Program-made: the position numbers and the translations under genes | Part shown: positions 21,940-34,499 of the stretch, one piece after another | How the letters are laid out: each line of letters opens with the position of its first letter | Numbering within the stretch: position 1 is the stretch's first letter | Notes under the pieces: model-generated | Databases searched by the model: none | Told to the model about the DNA's origin: nothing | What the model saw: only the letters and a program-made list of their open reading frames with translations | Origin: Prorocentrum cordatum | Lineage: Eukaryota; Sar; Dinophyceae; Prorocentrales; Prorocentraceae | DNA length: 64,000 nucleotides | Reading direction: 5' to 3' | Assembly (NCBI GenBank): GCA_963575745.1 | Contig: CAUYUJ010017980.1 | Coordinates: 37,922-101,921, forward strand

Positions 21940-22140
21940 CCGCCCACTCGCGCGATCGCATCACGACGGCGGCGATGGACGATCGGCGACGCAGATTGAC
22001 GACGACGATCGGTGACGGCGACTGGCGATGATCGACGACGACGACGATGATCAGCGACGATCGGCGACGCTCGGCGATGATCGACGACGATCGGGAACGA
22101 TCGACGACGGCGATCAACGACAACTATCGACGACGGCCAC
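21940..22140. repeat. GACGAT/CGACGATCGG simple-sequence tract
   Basis: Degenerate GACGAC and GATCGGCGACG words. Related CGT-rich tracts lie at 23885-24010 and 24165-24295. Confidence 0.85.
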
Positions 22141-22755
22141 ACTGACGTGTGGAAGAGGGGTGGTGGGTGTGGGGGAAAGTCTGTGACGTGTCTTTTTGTT
22201 GTTGCTTTGGTGGGCCTCGGGTGGCCCTCGTACGGCTTGATGCGGCTCGGACAACCGGCCAGTATGGTGCCAGGGAGGGATCGGGGGATCGGCTCTGATG
22301 CGGCTCGGATGGGCCCAGCCAGCCCGGACGTCCGCGCGCCGTGGAACGACAGCGACGGGCCTTTTTGGCCCAGCGGCCTCGGGCCCCTGGACCCTCACGG
22401 CCCGATGTGGAGCGAAGATCCAAGCGCAGAGTTGGGTACCGAGACATCCGCCGACACGATCTCTGCAACCCGCGACCCTGAAAACGTCCCGACCGCTTCC
22501 CTTGGGGACAGCTTTTCGCCCGGGATCCCTTCCTGGTGGCCCCGGCGCCCAACCACGGGCCCCCGAGGGCCGAAATCGAAGCAACACTGCGGAGCTCAAG
22601 AACACCACATCGTTGGAGATCTGGGGATATATATAGAGCGCTCCGGTCGCGACTCTTCGGGCGACCCCGTGGCTTCTGCCACGGCCACGCTCGACACGGG
22701 GGCCCTGGGCCGATCCCAAGCCGGCCACGGCAATCACAATCGCGCAATCACCAAG

Positions 22756-22919
22756 GGGCCCAGGGACACACACACACAGAAAAAATAGACACAAATCCCA
22801 GGATTCCAAATTTCTTCCATATTTTTGGGATGCTCGTCTGCCCTTCCACTTCGCATATGTTTCATACATTCTCCTGGGGATCGACGATCATTTGTGTCTG
22901 TGTGTTTTCCCCTTCCTGA
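22756..22919 (+). mobile_element. 165-bp dispersed element with GACACAA/TTGTGTC ends, copy 1
   Basis: Shares order and wording with copies at 52461-52620 and 53768-53913: GGGGCCC-GGGACACAC, ACACAAATCCCAGG, CCATATTTTTGGG, CTCCTGGGGATCGACGAT, TTGTGTCTGTGTGTTTTCCC. GACACAAAT and ATTTGTGTC form inverted ends, and ATCCCAGGA/TCCTGGGGA a second inverted pair. It is too short to code, so a MITE-like origin is inferred. Confidence 0.75.
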
Positions 22920-23005
22920 AATCACCCGGTCACCCGGTCACCCGATCACTGTAACCAGATGGCGGGTCACCGATCACTATCGCGCAATCACCCGATCACC
23001 CTAGC
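22920..23005. repeat. ATCACCCGGTC/GATCACCCGATCAC minisatellite
   Basis: Short run of ATCACCCG and GATCAC words directly downstream of the 165-bp element. Confidence 0.75.
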
Positions 23006-23012
23006 AGTGTTT

Positions 23013-23160
23013 GGCGGCGCGCACAGGAGGGGTAGGGGGAGGGGGGAAGCTTCTTCGAAGGAGGCTGCTTCTCAGAATGCGCCGGGGCTAAAATCTATAC
23101 AGAAGGCCCGCGCCGTCTAAGAAGCAAGGGTGCTCCCCCATCCCCCCCGTGCGCGCTGCC
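23013..23160. mobile_element. 148-bp element with GGCGGCGCGCAC inverted ends, copy 1
   Basis: GGCGGCGCGCAC at 23013-23024 and GTGCGCGCTGCC at 23149-23160 are inverted repeats (11 of 12). The interior has a G-rich run, GGAAGC, GAAGGAGGCTGCTTCT and a C-rich run. A second copy at 35324-35473 begins at the splice acceptor of a channel exon. Confidence 0.65.
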
Positions 23161-23234
23161 GAGGCTTCCAGGAGCCTTGCGTTCACAAAGTCTTCCATTC
23201 AAGGGGACGTAAGACCTGGGTACAGGGGACTCGG

Positions 23235-23360
23235 AAATCCCCGACGAAGTCGTCAAAAAAATGACGAGGCCGAGCCTGCATTTTGACGAGGCCTCCCGCT
23301 GCAGACATCCCACGAAACTCCTCCTCGTCAAAATCCGAGGCGCGGTCGTCAAAAAATGAT
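23235..23360. repeat. partly palindromic GTCGTCAAAAAATGA-type repeat
   Basis: GTCGTCAAAAAAATGACGAG, TTTTGACGAGG, CTCGTCAAAAT and GTCGTCAAAAAATGATGG recur in both orientations within 125 bp. No gene. Confidence 0.6.
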
Positions 23361-23884
23361 GGCGAACCCGAGTCCTGGCAAACCCGGGTCTTACGCTCCC
23401 CCGATCCATCTCTGGGGATGCCGACTTCTGTGTCCTTCGCCTGCCTTCCGCTGGCCAGACCCGCCCTCGTCTTACCTCCGCCGCCTGCCGGCGGCCTACC
23501 GCCTGGGAAGAGAAGGCGACCTCTCGGTCCCTCGAAGGCGAGGCCCTTCCTGGAGCGCACACATCCCAGACAGCCGCGTCGTGAGCTACGATGGCCCCGC
23601 CGTCAGACGAATCACGACCAGAACGCTCGACCTCATCGTTGCGCGGGAGCTCGGGGGCCAGATCGATCCGTGAGGGCCCCATGTCGCCTCCCCAGACATA
23701 CGTCCCAAGGGCCGAAACAAGCTGAAAACGCTCGCCGCGATTTTCTCATGACGCCTAAATGTCAAGTCCTCTCCGCCCATGTTCGCTCAAGACCGATTCC
23801 AGGACCCCTCTCGGACGCCATCCTGGCCAGCCCGTCGAGCCCCCACGAGGGCCCCCCGGGGGGCAAGAATGCGAACATGTCGTG

Positions 23885-24295
23885 GTGGTCGCTGAACATC
23901 GATCGTCGTCGCCGTCGTCATCGAGCGTCATCGAGCGCCATCAAGAGTTGTCGTCGTCGCCGTCGATCGTCGTCGATCGTCCTTGTCGTCGTCGTCGTCG
24001 TCGTCGTCGCTGAGCATCGGAAAAGAAATCCAGCATGAGCCCCCTGGCGGCGCGTCCAGCGCCGCCACGGACACGCTCCGCGCGCCAGGGAGGGGCCCAG
24101 CGCCGATCCAAGAAATTCGCGACTCCGACGGTGCATGTTTTTGCAGGCTTCTTTTTCCGATGATCATCGACCGCCGTCGTCGCCGCCGTCGACGTCGCCG
24201 TCGCAGCCGTCGTCGCCGTCGCCGCCGTCGTCGTCGTCGCCGTCGCCGCCGTCGTCGTCGTCGCCGTCGTCGCCGTCGTCGCCGCCGCGCGAGCC
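23885..24295. repeat. CGT/CGC-rich simple sequence with a foldback fragment
   Basis: CGT(n) 23885-24010 and CGTCGC(n) 24165-24295. Between them, 24025-24140 is a degraded copy of the foldback family (CTCCGCGCGCCAGGGAGGGG and GATCCAAGAAATTCGCG). Confidence 0.75.
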
Positions 24296-24427
24296 CTCCG
24301 CGGGCGCCGAGGCTCCGGCCCATGGAGCTGCCGCCCTGCCCGCTGCTCGTGCCCGCCTGCCTCCTGCCCCCGCGGCTGCCCGCCATGCGCTTCACGGCCT
24401 GCAGGGGGGGGGGGGGGCGCCGGCGGC

Positions 24428-24640
24428 GCCGCGGCGCGGTGCCGCGGTGGAAAACAAAACTTTGCAGGAGCGGCGGCCGAGCTGGAAGTAGGAGGCTTCC
24501 CCGCTCCACCCCCTCCCGAAGACGTAGCAGAAGTCTCCCGAGAGGCCCCCAAGAGTGTGCTCGAGGGACGCGGCGCCGCAGCGCGGTGCCGCGGTGGAAC
24601 AAAAACTTTGCAGGAGCGGCGACCGAGCTGGAAGTGCAGT
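24428..24640. repeat. 148-bp direct duplication
   Basis: CGCGGTGCCGCGGTGGAA plus ACTTTGCAGGAGCGGCG plus CCGAGCTGGAAGT occurs at about 24428-24490 and 24576-24638. Confidence 0.8.
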
Positions 24641-24654
24641 CGGGCCGCTGGAAG

Positions 24655-24810
24655 GAGGAGCGCTAAATGAGGAACGGAGCCCCTTCTTGGCCCTGTGAGC
24701 GCCTCCGTGCCCCAGGAGGGCAAGAGGGAGAACACCGGAGGAACCTGAGGAACATCGAGCCCCTTCCGAACCCAAACTGTTCCTCATTTCAGCGTCTTGA
24801 CTGTAAGAGA
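24655..24810 (+). repeat. AGGAACGGAGCCCCTTC dispersed repeat, copy 1
   Basis: Contains GAGGAACGGAGCCCC, GGAGGAACCTGAGGAAC, GAGCCCCTTCC and a CTTGACTGTA end, matching the pair at 41.96-42.16 and 42.31-42.49 kb in order. Confidence 0.55.
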
Positions 24811-25309
24811 CTTCCCCTCTCCACCCCTCTGCCTCAACATTGGCAGGTCTTGCGCTGGGGATGTCGGGCTCGAGCTCTTTCCGGCACCGCTTCTCCAGGA
24901 GCACTTGTTTGACATCAAGGCTGGGGGAGGAAGTGGGGTCATGCGGAGTGGTTCCCTAATGCTTTCTGCAAAGCTTTTCTCGGCGGCGAGCAAGGGGGGA
25001 AGCGAAAAGGAGAAGGCCTTCTCAGAAGGCGGCGGGGCTTCTCAGAAGCCCTCTGGCCTTCTGAAAGGTTTTCTGTCTCCTCCGAGAAGGCTTAGGCACT
25101 TCTCCGAAGGCCAGGGGACCCCCCAGCCTTCTGAGGGCCGGCCGCCGACTTTCCAATCAGCGGCAGGGGAGTGGATGCGCGGACCACGAGGGCGTGTTTT
25201 TCCCAACCATCCTGCGGTGTTGGGTCCTCGTTTTGAACAGAGAGCGCCCCTCGACTCCTCTCCTCCTCCTCCCCCTCCCTCTTCCCATCCGCCTCAGGCC
25301 GCATGCGTC

Positions 25310-25560
25310 AACGCCACCCAAGACAGCGTTCCGTGGCCCCATAGGGAGCTCCACCGGAGGCCCCAGTGGCAGGGTCCGCATGCGGGGGCCGCCACCCTTT
25401 GTGGTAAACCACTCGCACGGTTCGTGGCCCCACAGGGAGCACCACCGAAGGCCCCAGTGGCGCATGCCGCATGCGCCCGACGCCCCATTTTGGCAAACCC
25501 CTCGCACGGTTCGCGGCCCCATATGGAGCTCCACCGAAAGCGGTACCCACAACGCGGCAT
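25310..25560. repeat. 91-bp tandem repeat, three copies
   Basis: TTCGTGGCCCCACAGGGAGC (variants) begins near 25330, 25421 and 25511, each followed by CACCGAAGGCCCCAGTGGC. It keeps a 266-codon plus frame open, which is a shadow. Confidence 0.85.
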
Positions 25561-25889
25561 TTACAATTGCGCATGGTTGGGTCTCTCGCCAGGATAACTT
25601 TCCCCTGCCTTTTTTGGGGGCGTGCGTATACTGAGGGGGGGAGCTGTGCCATTTTCGGATCCTAAAGGCCCCCTTCTGGGCCCGAACGGGCTCTTTCAGG
25701 GGCCCTGAAGGGCACCTTTTTGGCAGCCCTCGCTGCCCCCCCCATTTATCACCTAATCATCACGCGGGACCCAACTTTTGGTCTTCTGGCGCCCCCAGGG
25801 GGCCTGCGGGGACTGGAGGGACACCAGGTGCCTCCGTAGACCGCCCGAAGTCTAGATGAGCAGGAGAGGGGGGCACAGTAGAAGGAGAA

Positions 25890-26066
25890 GGGGGCGGAGG
25901 AGGAGGAGGAGGAGGAGGAGGAGGAGGAGGAGGACGAGGACTAGGAGGCAGAGGTGGAGGAGGAGGAGGAGGAGGAAGAGCAGGATACATATATCTATAC
26001 ATACACATACACATACATCCATACACACATACGTACATACATACATACATACATACATACATACAT

Positions 26067-26123
<57 letters not shown>

Positions 26124-26125
26124 TA
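25890..26125. repeat. GGA, CATA and CAGA microsatellites in series
   Basis: GGA(n) 25893-25975, then ACATAC(n) 25985-26067, then an uninterrupted CAGA(n) 26067-26122. Confidence 0.97.
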
Positions 26126-26164
26126 TGTGTGTAACATTATCCCAGTGCGACCCTACCTAGGAGT

Positions 26165-26580
26165 TGGAGCCCCTAGGGAAGCAGCATTAATAGTAACAGT
26201 AAAGCTAACTTAAAGCTAAGATACAGCTAAGCTAAAGCTCAGCTAAATCTAAGATAAAGCTAAACTCAAGCTAAGCTAAAGCTAAGCTAACTATAAGATA
26301 AATCAACTCTAATGCTAAGCTAAAGCTAAGCTAAAGCTGCGCTAAAGCTACGCTAGAGCTAAACTAAAGCTAAGCTACAGCTAAACTGAAGCTACGTTAC
26401 AGCTAAGCTACAGCTAAGCTTAAGCTAAGCTTACGCTAAGCTAAAGCTAAGCTAACGCTAAGGTAAAGCTAAGCTAAATCTAAGCTACAGCTAAGCTAAC
26501 GCTAAGGTAGAGCGAAGCTAAAGCTAAGCTAACGCTAAGCTAACGCTAAGCTAAAGCTAAGCTTAGCTAAGCTTAGCTGT
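26165..26580. repeat. AGCTAA minisatellite
   Basis: About 400 bp of AAGCTAAGCTAAAGCTAAGC-type units, 6 bp basic and often 12 bp, with scattered substitutions. Ends at AGCTTAGCTGTGTG. Confidence 0.95.
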
Positions 26581-26989
26581 GTGAGCCCAGGGGGCGCAAC
26601 TGGGGGAACCGCGGGGCGGGGACTGGGGGAACCGCCCGGGGCGAGTTCTACTGCCCGGCCCCTTTAACAAAGAGAGTAAGAACCGTCTAGGCAGACCCTA
26701 GGTAGGGAATCAACCCCGACGTGTACCCTCTGGGGGATGACACTCAGGGGGAGCATCCTGTCAAGGAACGCCATGCTGCACACTGGCAGCTCTCGATCGC
26801 TTGCTGTCGGCCCGCGGGGCGACCCACAGAACCGCAAGGAAGGGTGCCGTCCCTGGGTTTCCAAACCAGGCACAGGGAGGGGACAATAGAACAATCCGAC
26901 GAACTGATCAATCATAATCGCCACCCTCGGTCCCGTTTCCAACGGGGCTGGCGCAAACCGCTGCGAGGAGACGGAGGCACGTGCGGACG

Positions 26990-29900
26990 ACGCGGAGATC
27001 CTTGATCTCCTCATCCCGCTCGGTCAGCGTATGGAGCTGGAGTCTGAGACTCCTCCTCAGACTCAGCCCCAAGTGAGATGTTACCCTCGGACCAGGGCCC
27101 CGCCACGAACACCCCTTTCTGCTTGGGGTGCTTTCCCAAAAGCAACGCAATTCCAAGTGTGCTGCCTACCCTGATCTGCCGCTTTCTGGTCAGGCTTCTA
27201 AAACAAGAAGGACGGAGGTTAGCAGGCCAGCCGACAACCTCTTGCATGGCGTCCCGCCGTGTAAGATTCAGAGCGCGTGCGGATAAAACGACGAAGCTGG
27301 TGTCGTGGGCCTCTGAAAATGACATACTGTGGCCCAGCGCCTGCAACCTGGGCGCGCCCAGGCCACTGATGCCTATGCCCGGGCCGCCTTTGCACACGCC
27401 TGGCTCCAGACGAGACGCCGCTCTGGAACCTCTGAAGAAAACGCTCGCGTTGCCAGCGCCTGCCGTCCCAGTTCCGTGCGTGGGGCGCAGCTGGGACAGC
27501 TTTAGGGCCAGCCTGTTTCGTGAGCTCGACCTCAGACGTATTAAGCTTAGTCCAGAGCGGGAAGCAAGCTCGCGGCCAATGAACAAATCCGTTAAAATAT
27601 CCGACACCGAAATGCCATTCAGTCCTGTTGCTCTTGAGTGGGCTGGGGGTGGCGTCGGGCTCCAACCTTCGCCATCGCGCCAGCCAGGTCGACTCCTAGT
27701 TGTGATACTGCAACTCTGGGGCAAGGTCAGTCAGGGTTCGCCTTTTGGTGGTCCTTCGCCTTCGTGAGGGTCTCAAGACAGTCCTCCAGAAACGAAACAA
27801 CCGCCGTGGGGACTTTTATATGAGAGCCTCCCGCCTGTTGGGATATCACACTGGCGGGCCACGTTGAGGCAGTCCGAGAAACCCGAACTTCCAGAAAGGT
27901 CCAGCTGGCCCACGAACGAGCGCCCACAAAATTCGGCGCCCACAAAATCGGGCCAAATGGGGGGCGTCGCCGCGGCAGAGGATCTCCTTGTCCTCGCGGT
28001 AGACAACGTGCCTTGACGCGTTCCTGGGCAATTCTGGAACCGCACCCGTGAAACGTGACCCGTCCATGAACGCATCTCCTTCGCCAGGGTGTCGGAAGAG
28101 GCCTCTGGCGAACAACGGGAGCGTCTCGGGGTCGTCGAAGTCAGCCTCGTCGATCTTGGGCCGCTCGATGTGTGGGGCCTTCTCGGATACCTCATCTCAC
28201 TCCTTCCTGCGAGCATGGCAAAACCATGGCCAATCCACCAAATGGCCCTCGCAGGATTCGCGCGGGCTGCCACGATTCTGGATTTTATCCCCCTTGCTGC
28301 CGGCGTGCCCCTTGGTCCAGATGCCGCCGCGCCCCGATCTGATCGCGGCGCCGGCGCTTGGCATCCGGGGGCAACGAGGGCGCGCTCGCCCTCTCTGGCC
28401 GTCGCAGCACCGGTGGAGTGAAGGGCCTTCTTCACGAAGGCAGGCGAGCAAACGGTCAAACATCTGGAAGCGCCGAACATCGTCGACGAGCTCCGCGGCA
28501 GAAGGCGCAGCCCATCTTAGGCAGCGAAGAGACAGCTTTGTCGCGGAGAGGGTCCAGCAACGTTCCTCCAACTTGTCGCCTCCTTCCGACCTTCGAACGC
28601 TGCCTCCTGCCCAAGTGCAAGATCGGGGAAGGGGGCGCGACGAGGGTGGGCGTGAGATTGGCGCGCCCAGACCGCTGTCGACTACTGTCGCATAATCGGG
28701 CTGGCACCTGTCCGGAAAGAGGAGAGACGTGAGTGGGCGTTCACCTGCGCGCGGCTGACGCATGGCACCGGAAGCTCAGCGGGCCGCGGCCCACTCGTGG
28801 TGGTTGAAACCCCTGGACTCGAACCCGTGAATCACCCTGGGAAGCGGACCAGCGACATGAAGCTATTCGGCGAAACGCCCCAGGGTCGAACTGTGCTATT
28901 TTGCCCTTCGAGCCTTGGCTTCGAAAACGCCCCAACGAACTCCTGCGATCTCTCCGCTGCGGGCAGCTCGAAGAGGGCGCCCGCGAACATCGTCAACTCC
29001 AAAGATGACTGCAGACCGCACTGGGGATCCAACTAGATCTCCAATCTTCCGTCGTATAGCATTGGCAAGCTTCAGGCAGGACGCGATGAGATTGCCTGTC
29101 CCGAGATATGCTACTTCCCATCTCCCTCCTCAAGGCCTCCTCGATCGAGCTCGAACCTTGGGCAATGGTCTCGATGACTTCGCGCGGTTTGCCCCTGGCA
29201 GAGATTCCTCGGTCGTCGATGGACATATCCAACTGGAGACCTCTTGGCAGCTTGGACAGGCTATGGTCGAGAAGCTGCGCGAGGAACACAAATTGTAGCG
29301 GCCATGGGGCATCCAACGATCACTCCTTTGGTGGCCCACATGAGCCCGGCCACTCTGCCTCCGTGATAACGTGACATAGCCAGTCGTGTTAGAAGAAGAA
29401 GGACTCCGACTCTGTAGCAATGGGGGCATAACAAGTCTCAGATTAAGGAGCTCGCGCACCTTGCGCAGGCTCCAGAGGAGGGCGACAGCAGTATCCCCAG
29501 AAGAAACAGCGCGTTCTGATCGAAGCATCTGGCGCCAAACCCCGTCGGCAGCTGACATAAAGCTGCTGCCTGCTAGATGGCCCCCTACCAAACATAGTCC
29601 CCCATTCAGTGCGCTAGCTTCTACGTGTACAGTGCAGTCTGTAGCTGAAACAAAATGTGCCCATGGGTCTGAACGCGCCTGCGGTCTTTGCTAGGGGAGC
29701 GGTGCAGATCACTTGCAGATGTTGGGGCACGGTGCCGAAGCGTTCCATGGCGCCCAAGACCGCCCCTAGCACTTTCAGTTATGGGCCGCTCAAGCTGGCA
29801 TAGTGCTTCATGTGGAAGCCATCTATGGAAGCGGCAATGTGCCCAGGGTGCTTGCGGTTCACCGCGCGCGCGATTGCTGGGCCCCAGATTAGGGGGGCTC

Positions 29901-31205
29901 GGCGTCGGCCCGAACTTCTCCGGAAACGCTGACTGCCTGAACTCCGCCGCCCCCCTCCAAAAAAACAAAGGGAAGCGGGCGGCCTCCGACCCTTGCAGCG
30001 AGAGCGGGTCGGCTAAAACATGTCTTTCCGAGCTAAAGGTAATGTTGGTGCACCGTGACTGCGAGCCCTCGATGATGGAGTGGGCAATGCGAACAACTCT
30101 GTTGATGTTGTGTAAGATGGAGGGCTTCCATTCTTTCGAAGACGCTGCTCTCGCAGGTGTCAGAAAAATCTGCAACGCGGTGTCAATCAAGGCTCTGCAG
30201 AAAATCCAACATCTCCCCCTCGTCTTGAACAACTCCATATTCGCTCAAGAACAGCATTAATCCAGAATGCCAGGACCCAGAAACCTCCGGCTTCCTCGTG
30301 ATGAACTTCGGGGGGCCCTTGGAGGAACTTGGCCAGGTACGTATGGCGCTCAGACTGCGTCTCGAGAACGTCGACTTGACGCCAATTTTTTAGCAACAGA
30401 CACTGGCCCATCGCCAGGCATATATTTAATGGGCTTCAACATCGGGACCCACTGGGGTGTCGGAATTCGTCTTTGGAGCCGGTGCAAAGCAGGTCACATT
30501 GACGGGTGTCGAACAGTCCCTTCTCCTAAAGGTTACCCCAACGACGATACATTTAAGTTAGCTCCGACTGCGCCCGCAACGCGTCCCCCGAATCGACGCT
30601 GTCCGCCAAGCTCTGGGCCTCGCGCTCTCAATGTTGCTACTCGTCCGATGGTCTCCTCGCGGCTCTGATTGCCGGCTGAACTGGGATGGGCGGCGGATTC
30701 CTGAAAAATAAGAGCACACGAGGCTAGCCAACATACGAACCGACGGTAGCGACGACGGGATCATGTGGGAAAACGCACGAAGTGAGATCAACGTTCGCTT
30801 CCTTTCAAACCGTTTGTCTATCCTCCCAGACATCACAACATAGTTATATTGTTTCACACCAGCCGTCCCAGAAGAAGTCCCTTGGCCGTTTCCAGAAAAC
30901 ACAGCTTGCACGTGGAAACGACCAGGGGTCCTAGACCTGACCAGGGTGTCGGGGATCATGTTGAAGTCACCCCCGATGATCGAAAGCAAACCTACACGTC
31001 GGACGAAAGCACAGACCTTGCATAACATTTCGAACTTAGAACCTGGGAAGTCCTGATCATGGTGCAGGTGGACACTGCACACGCTGATGTAGCAGGACTC
31101 CCTGGGATGGGGGACGATGGCACCGATGGCTCGGGACTGCTGGATGATGTCGACCAGGCTTGGTGCGCGTATCTCCACCCAATCACGAAGGAAGATGACC
31201 ACGCC
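26990..31205 (-). pseudogene. decayed LINE-like element with endonuclease, RT and RNase H remnants
   Basis: Reads from about 31.2 kb downward. The frame 31202-30558 carries the endonuclease motif LLSIIGGDFNMIPDTL (near 30970) and KQYNYVVMSGRIDKR. After several frame changes, 29316-28993 reads PRGLQLDMSIDDRGISARGK followed by PREVIETIA, a reverse-transcriptase motif C region (S-I-D-D). An RNase H start, GDAFMDGSRF, is near 28070, and a C-terminal tail with LTERDEEIKDL is near 27020. Stops and shifts break every domain, so it cannot be active. It differs in sequence from the element at 43-47 kb. Ends estimated. Confidence 0.7.
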
Positions 31206-31224
31206 TGCTGACGAAGCGTCAGCC

Positions 31225-31730
31225 TCGTCTGAATAACAGGGGGCTAAAATTGCGTGTCAATTTTTCTTGCGAGCCCAGTCCACTGCCCCTGAAATTAGCC
31301 TCGGATGAATTATCGTAGCAGCTGGCAGAGGAAATAACCACTTGAACGAAGCCTAGCTCGATACATTGACCGTCTCAATTGCCACAGGGTGAGAATCCTG
31401 TTTAGGATTTTGCGGGGGGGTTGAACAAACCGGGGCGCTGAACGTTGATGGCTCTCAAACCCTAGGATGGCGCAGTTACACAGCCGAGGAACCCCACATA
31501 CTTATAAAATGTCTGGCGTGATGATGGCTGACGTGAAACTTGCGAAGATGATGCAGGTGGCCGTTGTTTCGCCGATACCGTTGGTGGCGCCTCTCAAGCC
31601 TTGGGAACCTGAGTACCCTGAGGGGGTCCAGGAAGGGCGCGAACCTGGCCAATTGGACCCCGCCAGATGGCTGGGTCTTCCACGTCGCGCAAAGAGTCGA
31701 TGCGGCGCTCAGAGACCAGCCGCTGTGGTG
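31225..31730. other. no gene recognised
   Basis: Unique-looking sequence between the LINE remnant and the 79-bp satellite. No motif found on either strand. Confidence 0.4.
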
Positions 31731-33620
31731 TCGACGAAGTGCCATGCTTGCCCCGCTTTGCGAGCTCGATAGCGCTCCCACCCCCAGCTCACCCCCTTTG
31801 GTGTCGGGATATCGCTCCCACCCACAGCTCACCCCCTCTGGTGTCGAGAAAATGCAACGCTTGCCACGCAGTGCGAGCTCGAAACGGATAGCGCCCCCAC
31901 CCACAGCGCACCCCTTTGTGGTGTCGAAGAAGTGTCACGCCTGCCACGTTTTGCGCGCCCGAAGCGGATAGCGCTCCCACCCCCAGCGCGCCCCCTCGAT
32001 GTGTTACGCCTGCCACGCTTTGCGGGCCCAAAACGGATAGCGCTCCCACCTCCAGCGCATCCCTTGTGGTGTCGAGGAAGTGCCACGCCTGCCACGCTTT
32101 GCAAACCCGATGCAGATAATGATCCCACCCCCAGCGAACCCCCTGTGGTGTCGAGGAAGTTTCACGCCCGCCACGCTTTGCGAGCTCGAAACGGATAGCG
32201 CCCCCACCCCCACCTCAACCCCTGTGGTGTCGAAGAAGTGCCAAGCCTGCCACGCTTTGCGAAACCGGAGCGGCTAGCGCTCCCACCCCCAGCTCGCCCT
32301 CTCTGGTGTCGAGAATGTGCCACGCGTGTTACGCATTGCGAGCTCGAAACGGATAGCGCTCCCACCCCCAGCGCGCCCTTGTGTGGTGTCGAGGCAGTGC
32401 CACGCCTGCCACGATTTGCGGGCCCGAAGCGGATATCGCTCCTACCCCCAGCGCGCCCCCTGTGGTGTCGAGGAAATGCCACGCCTGCCACGCTTTGCAA
32501 ACCCGATACACAAATAGCGCTCCCACCCCCAACGCATCCCCTGTGGAGGCGAGGAAGTGCCACGACTGCCACGCTTTGCGAAACCGGAACGGATAGCGCT
32601 CCCATCCCCAGCGCACCCCCTGTGGTGCGAAGACGTGCCACGCCAGCCGCGCCTTGCGCGCCCGAAACAGATAGCGCTCCCACCCCCAGCGCGCCCCCAG
32701 TGGTGTCGACGAAGTGCCACGCCTGCCACGCTTTGCGAGCCCGAACCGGATATCGCGCCCACCCACAGCTCACCCCCTCTGGTGTCGAGAAAATGCAACG
32801 CTTGCCAAGCAGTGCGAGCTCGAAACGGATAGCGCTCCCACCCACAGCGCACCCCCTCTGTTGTCGAGGAAGTGCCACGCCAGCCACGCTTTGCGAGCCC
32901 GGAACGGATAGCGCTCCCACCCACAGCGCGCCCCCCGTGGTATCGAGGAAGTGCCACGCCTGCCACGCTCTGCGAGCCCGGAACGGATAGCGCTCCCACC
33001 CACAGCGCACCCCTTGTGGTGGTGTCGAAGCAGAGCCACGCCTGCCACGCTCTGCGAGCCCCGAAACGGATAGCGCTCCTACCGCCAGCGAACCCCCTGT
33101 GGTATCGAGGAAGTGCCACGCCGGCCACGCTTTGCGAGCTCGAAACGGATAGCGCTCCCACCCCCAGCTCAACCCTCCCTGGTGTCGACGAAGTACCAAG
33201 CCTGCAACGTTTTGCGAGCCCGAAACGGATAACGCTCCCACCCCCAGCTCGCCCCCTGTGGTGTCGAGGATGTGCCACGCCTGCCACGCTTTGCGAACCC
33301 GATACACAGATAGCGCTCCCACCCCCAGCGCACCCGATCTTGTGTCGACGACGTGCGAAGCCTGCCACGTTTTGCAAGCCCGAAACGGATAGCGCTCCCA
33401 TCCCCAGCTCACCCCCTGTGGTGTCGAAGAAGTGCCACGCCTGCCACGCTTTGCGAGCCCGAAGCGGATAGCCCTCCCACCGCCAGCACACCCCCTGTGG
33501 TGTCGAGAAGTGCCACGCCTGCCACGCTTTGCGAGCCCGGGACGGATAGCAGTCCCAGCCCCAGCGCACCCCCTGTGGTGTCGAGAATGTGCAACGCTTG
33601 CCACGCTTTGCGACCCCGCC
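31730..33620. repeat. 79-bp satellite, about 24 copies
   Basis: The unit contains GAAGTGCCACGCCTGCCACG, CTTTGCGAGCCCGAAACGG, ATAGCGCTCCCACCCCCAGC and CCCCCTGTGGTGTCGAGG. Divergence between copies is a few percent to about 20 percent. It keeps 400- and 670-codon minus frames open; these are shadows. Confidence 0.97.
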
Positions 33621-33669
33621 GTGCGTGTCTTGCATGCGTGTGGTGCGTGTGATGCATCAGGAGGAGGTG

Positions 33670-33912
33670 TGTATGTCTGTATGCATGCATGCATGCATGC
33701 ATGCATGCATGCATGCATGCATGTTTGTATGTATGTATGTATGTATGTATGTATGTATGTATGTCTGTGTGTGTATGTATGTATGTATGTATGTATGTAT
33801 GTATGTATGTATGTATGTATGTATGTATGCATGCATGTATGTATATATATGTAAAATAAATTATGTTTGTTTGTTTGTTTGTATGTACGTATGCATGTCT
33901 GTATGTATGCAG

Positions 33913-33960
<48 letters not shown>
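33670..33960. repeat. ATGC, GTAT and GT microsatellites
   Basis: ATGC(n) 33680-33722, TATG(n) 33722-33842 with a TGTG break, TTTG(n) near 33865 and GT(n) 33915-33958. Confidence 0.97.
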
Positions 33961-33961
<1 letters not shown>

Positions 33962-34490
33962 AGCCCGCCGTGCGTGTGTTTCATGCGTCTGGTGTGTGTG
34001 TGATGCGTCAGGTGGAGGTGTGCATGTGTGTGGGTGCAGAGGTATTGTGTGTATGTCGACGTTGGAAGAGGAGCGACGAGGAGAGGTAAGGAAGGGTGAA
34101 GAGGGGAGGCAGGGATGTGAGACGAAGGTGCGACGCGGCAGGGAAGAAAGCCATAACCCCACGAAACATGTGTGGAACAACACGTACTGGGTGCCAGGCT
34201 GGATGTGGAGGTGTGCCTCATGTGGGTGCCCAGCATGTTGTGCATACGACTTGGGTGTATGATGCAGAGAACACGCCAGGCGTGCACTGGCCTTGTATAA
34301 TGTGTGTGTATGCGAGTGTGTGCATGCGAGGGGCTGTATGTATACGCGTGTCTCATGTACATGTCGTGCATGTGTTGCGCGTGGGTGAGGAAGGAGGAGG
34401 AGGGGAGGTGAGTGAGACGCGGGTGCGATGCGGCCACGAAGAACACCATAACCCCACGAAACATGTGTGGAACAAAACTTCGGGGACCCC
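33960..34490. repeat. diverged duplication of about 310 bp
   Basis: GTGAGACG, GTGCGA, GCGGC and the block CATAACCCCACGAAACATGT plus GTGGAACAA occur at 34115-34180 and 34410-34475. Flanks carry T/G-rich words. No gene. Confidence 0.7.
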
Positions 34491-34499
34491 CCGAGCTAC

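Noticed and set aside
28795-28835. tRNA-like T arm (GGGTTCGAGTCC on the minus strand)
   Set aside because: The T stem does not pair over five bases and no D or anticodon arm can be folded upstream.
33670-33960. CRISPR-like regular array
   Set aside because: Simple tetranucleotide and dinucleotide microsatellites without spacers; the organism is eukaryotic.
32162-34183. 673-codon minus open frame
   Set aside because: It is the 79-bp satellite plus GT/TATG microsatellites read through; the translation is a degenerate repeat and homopolymer-like His/Thr/Tyr sequence.
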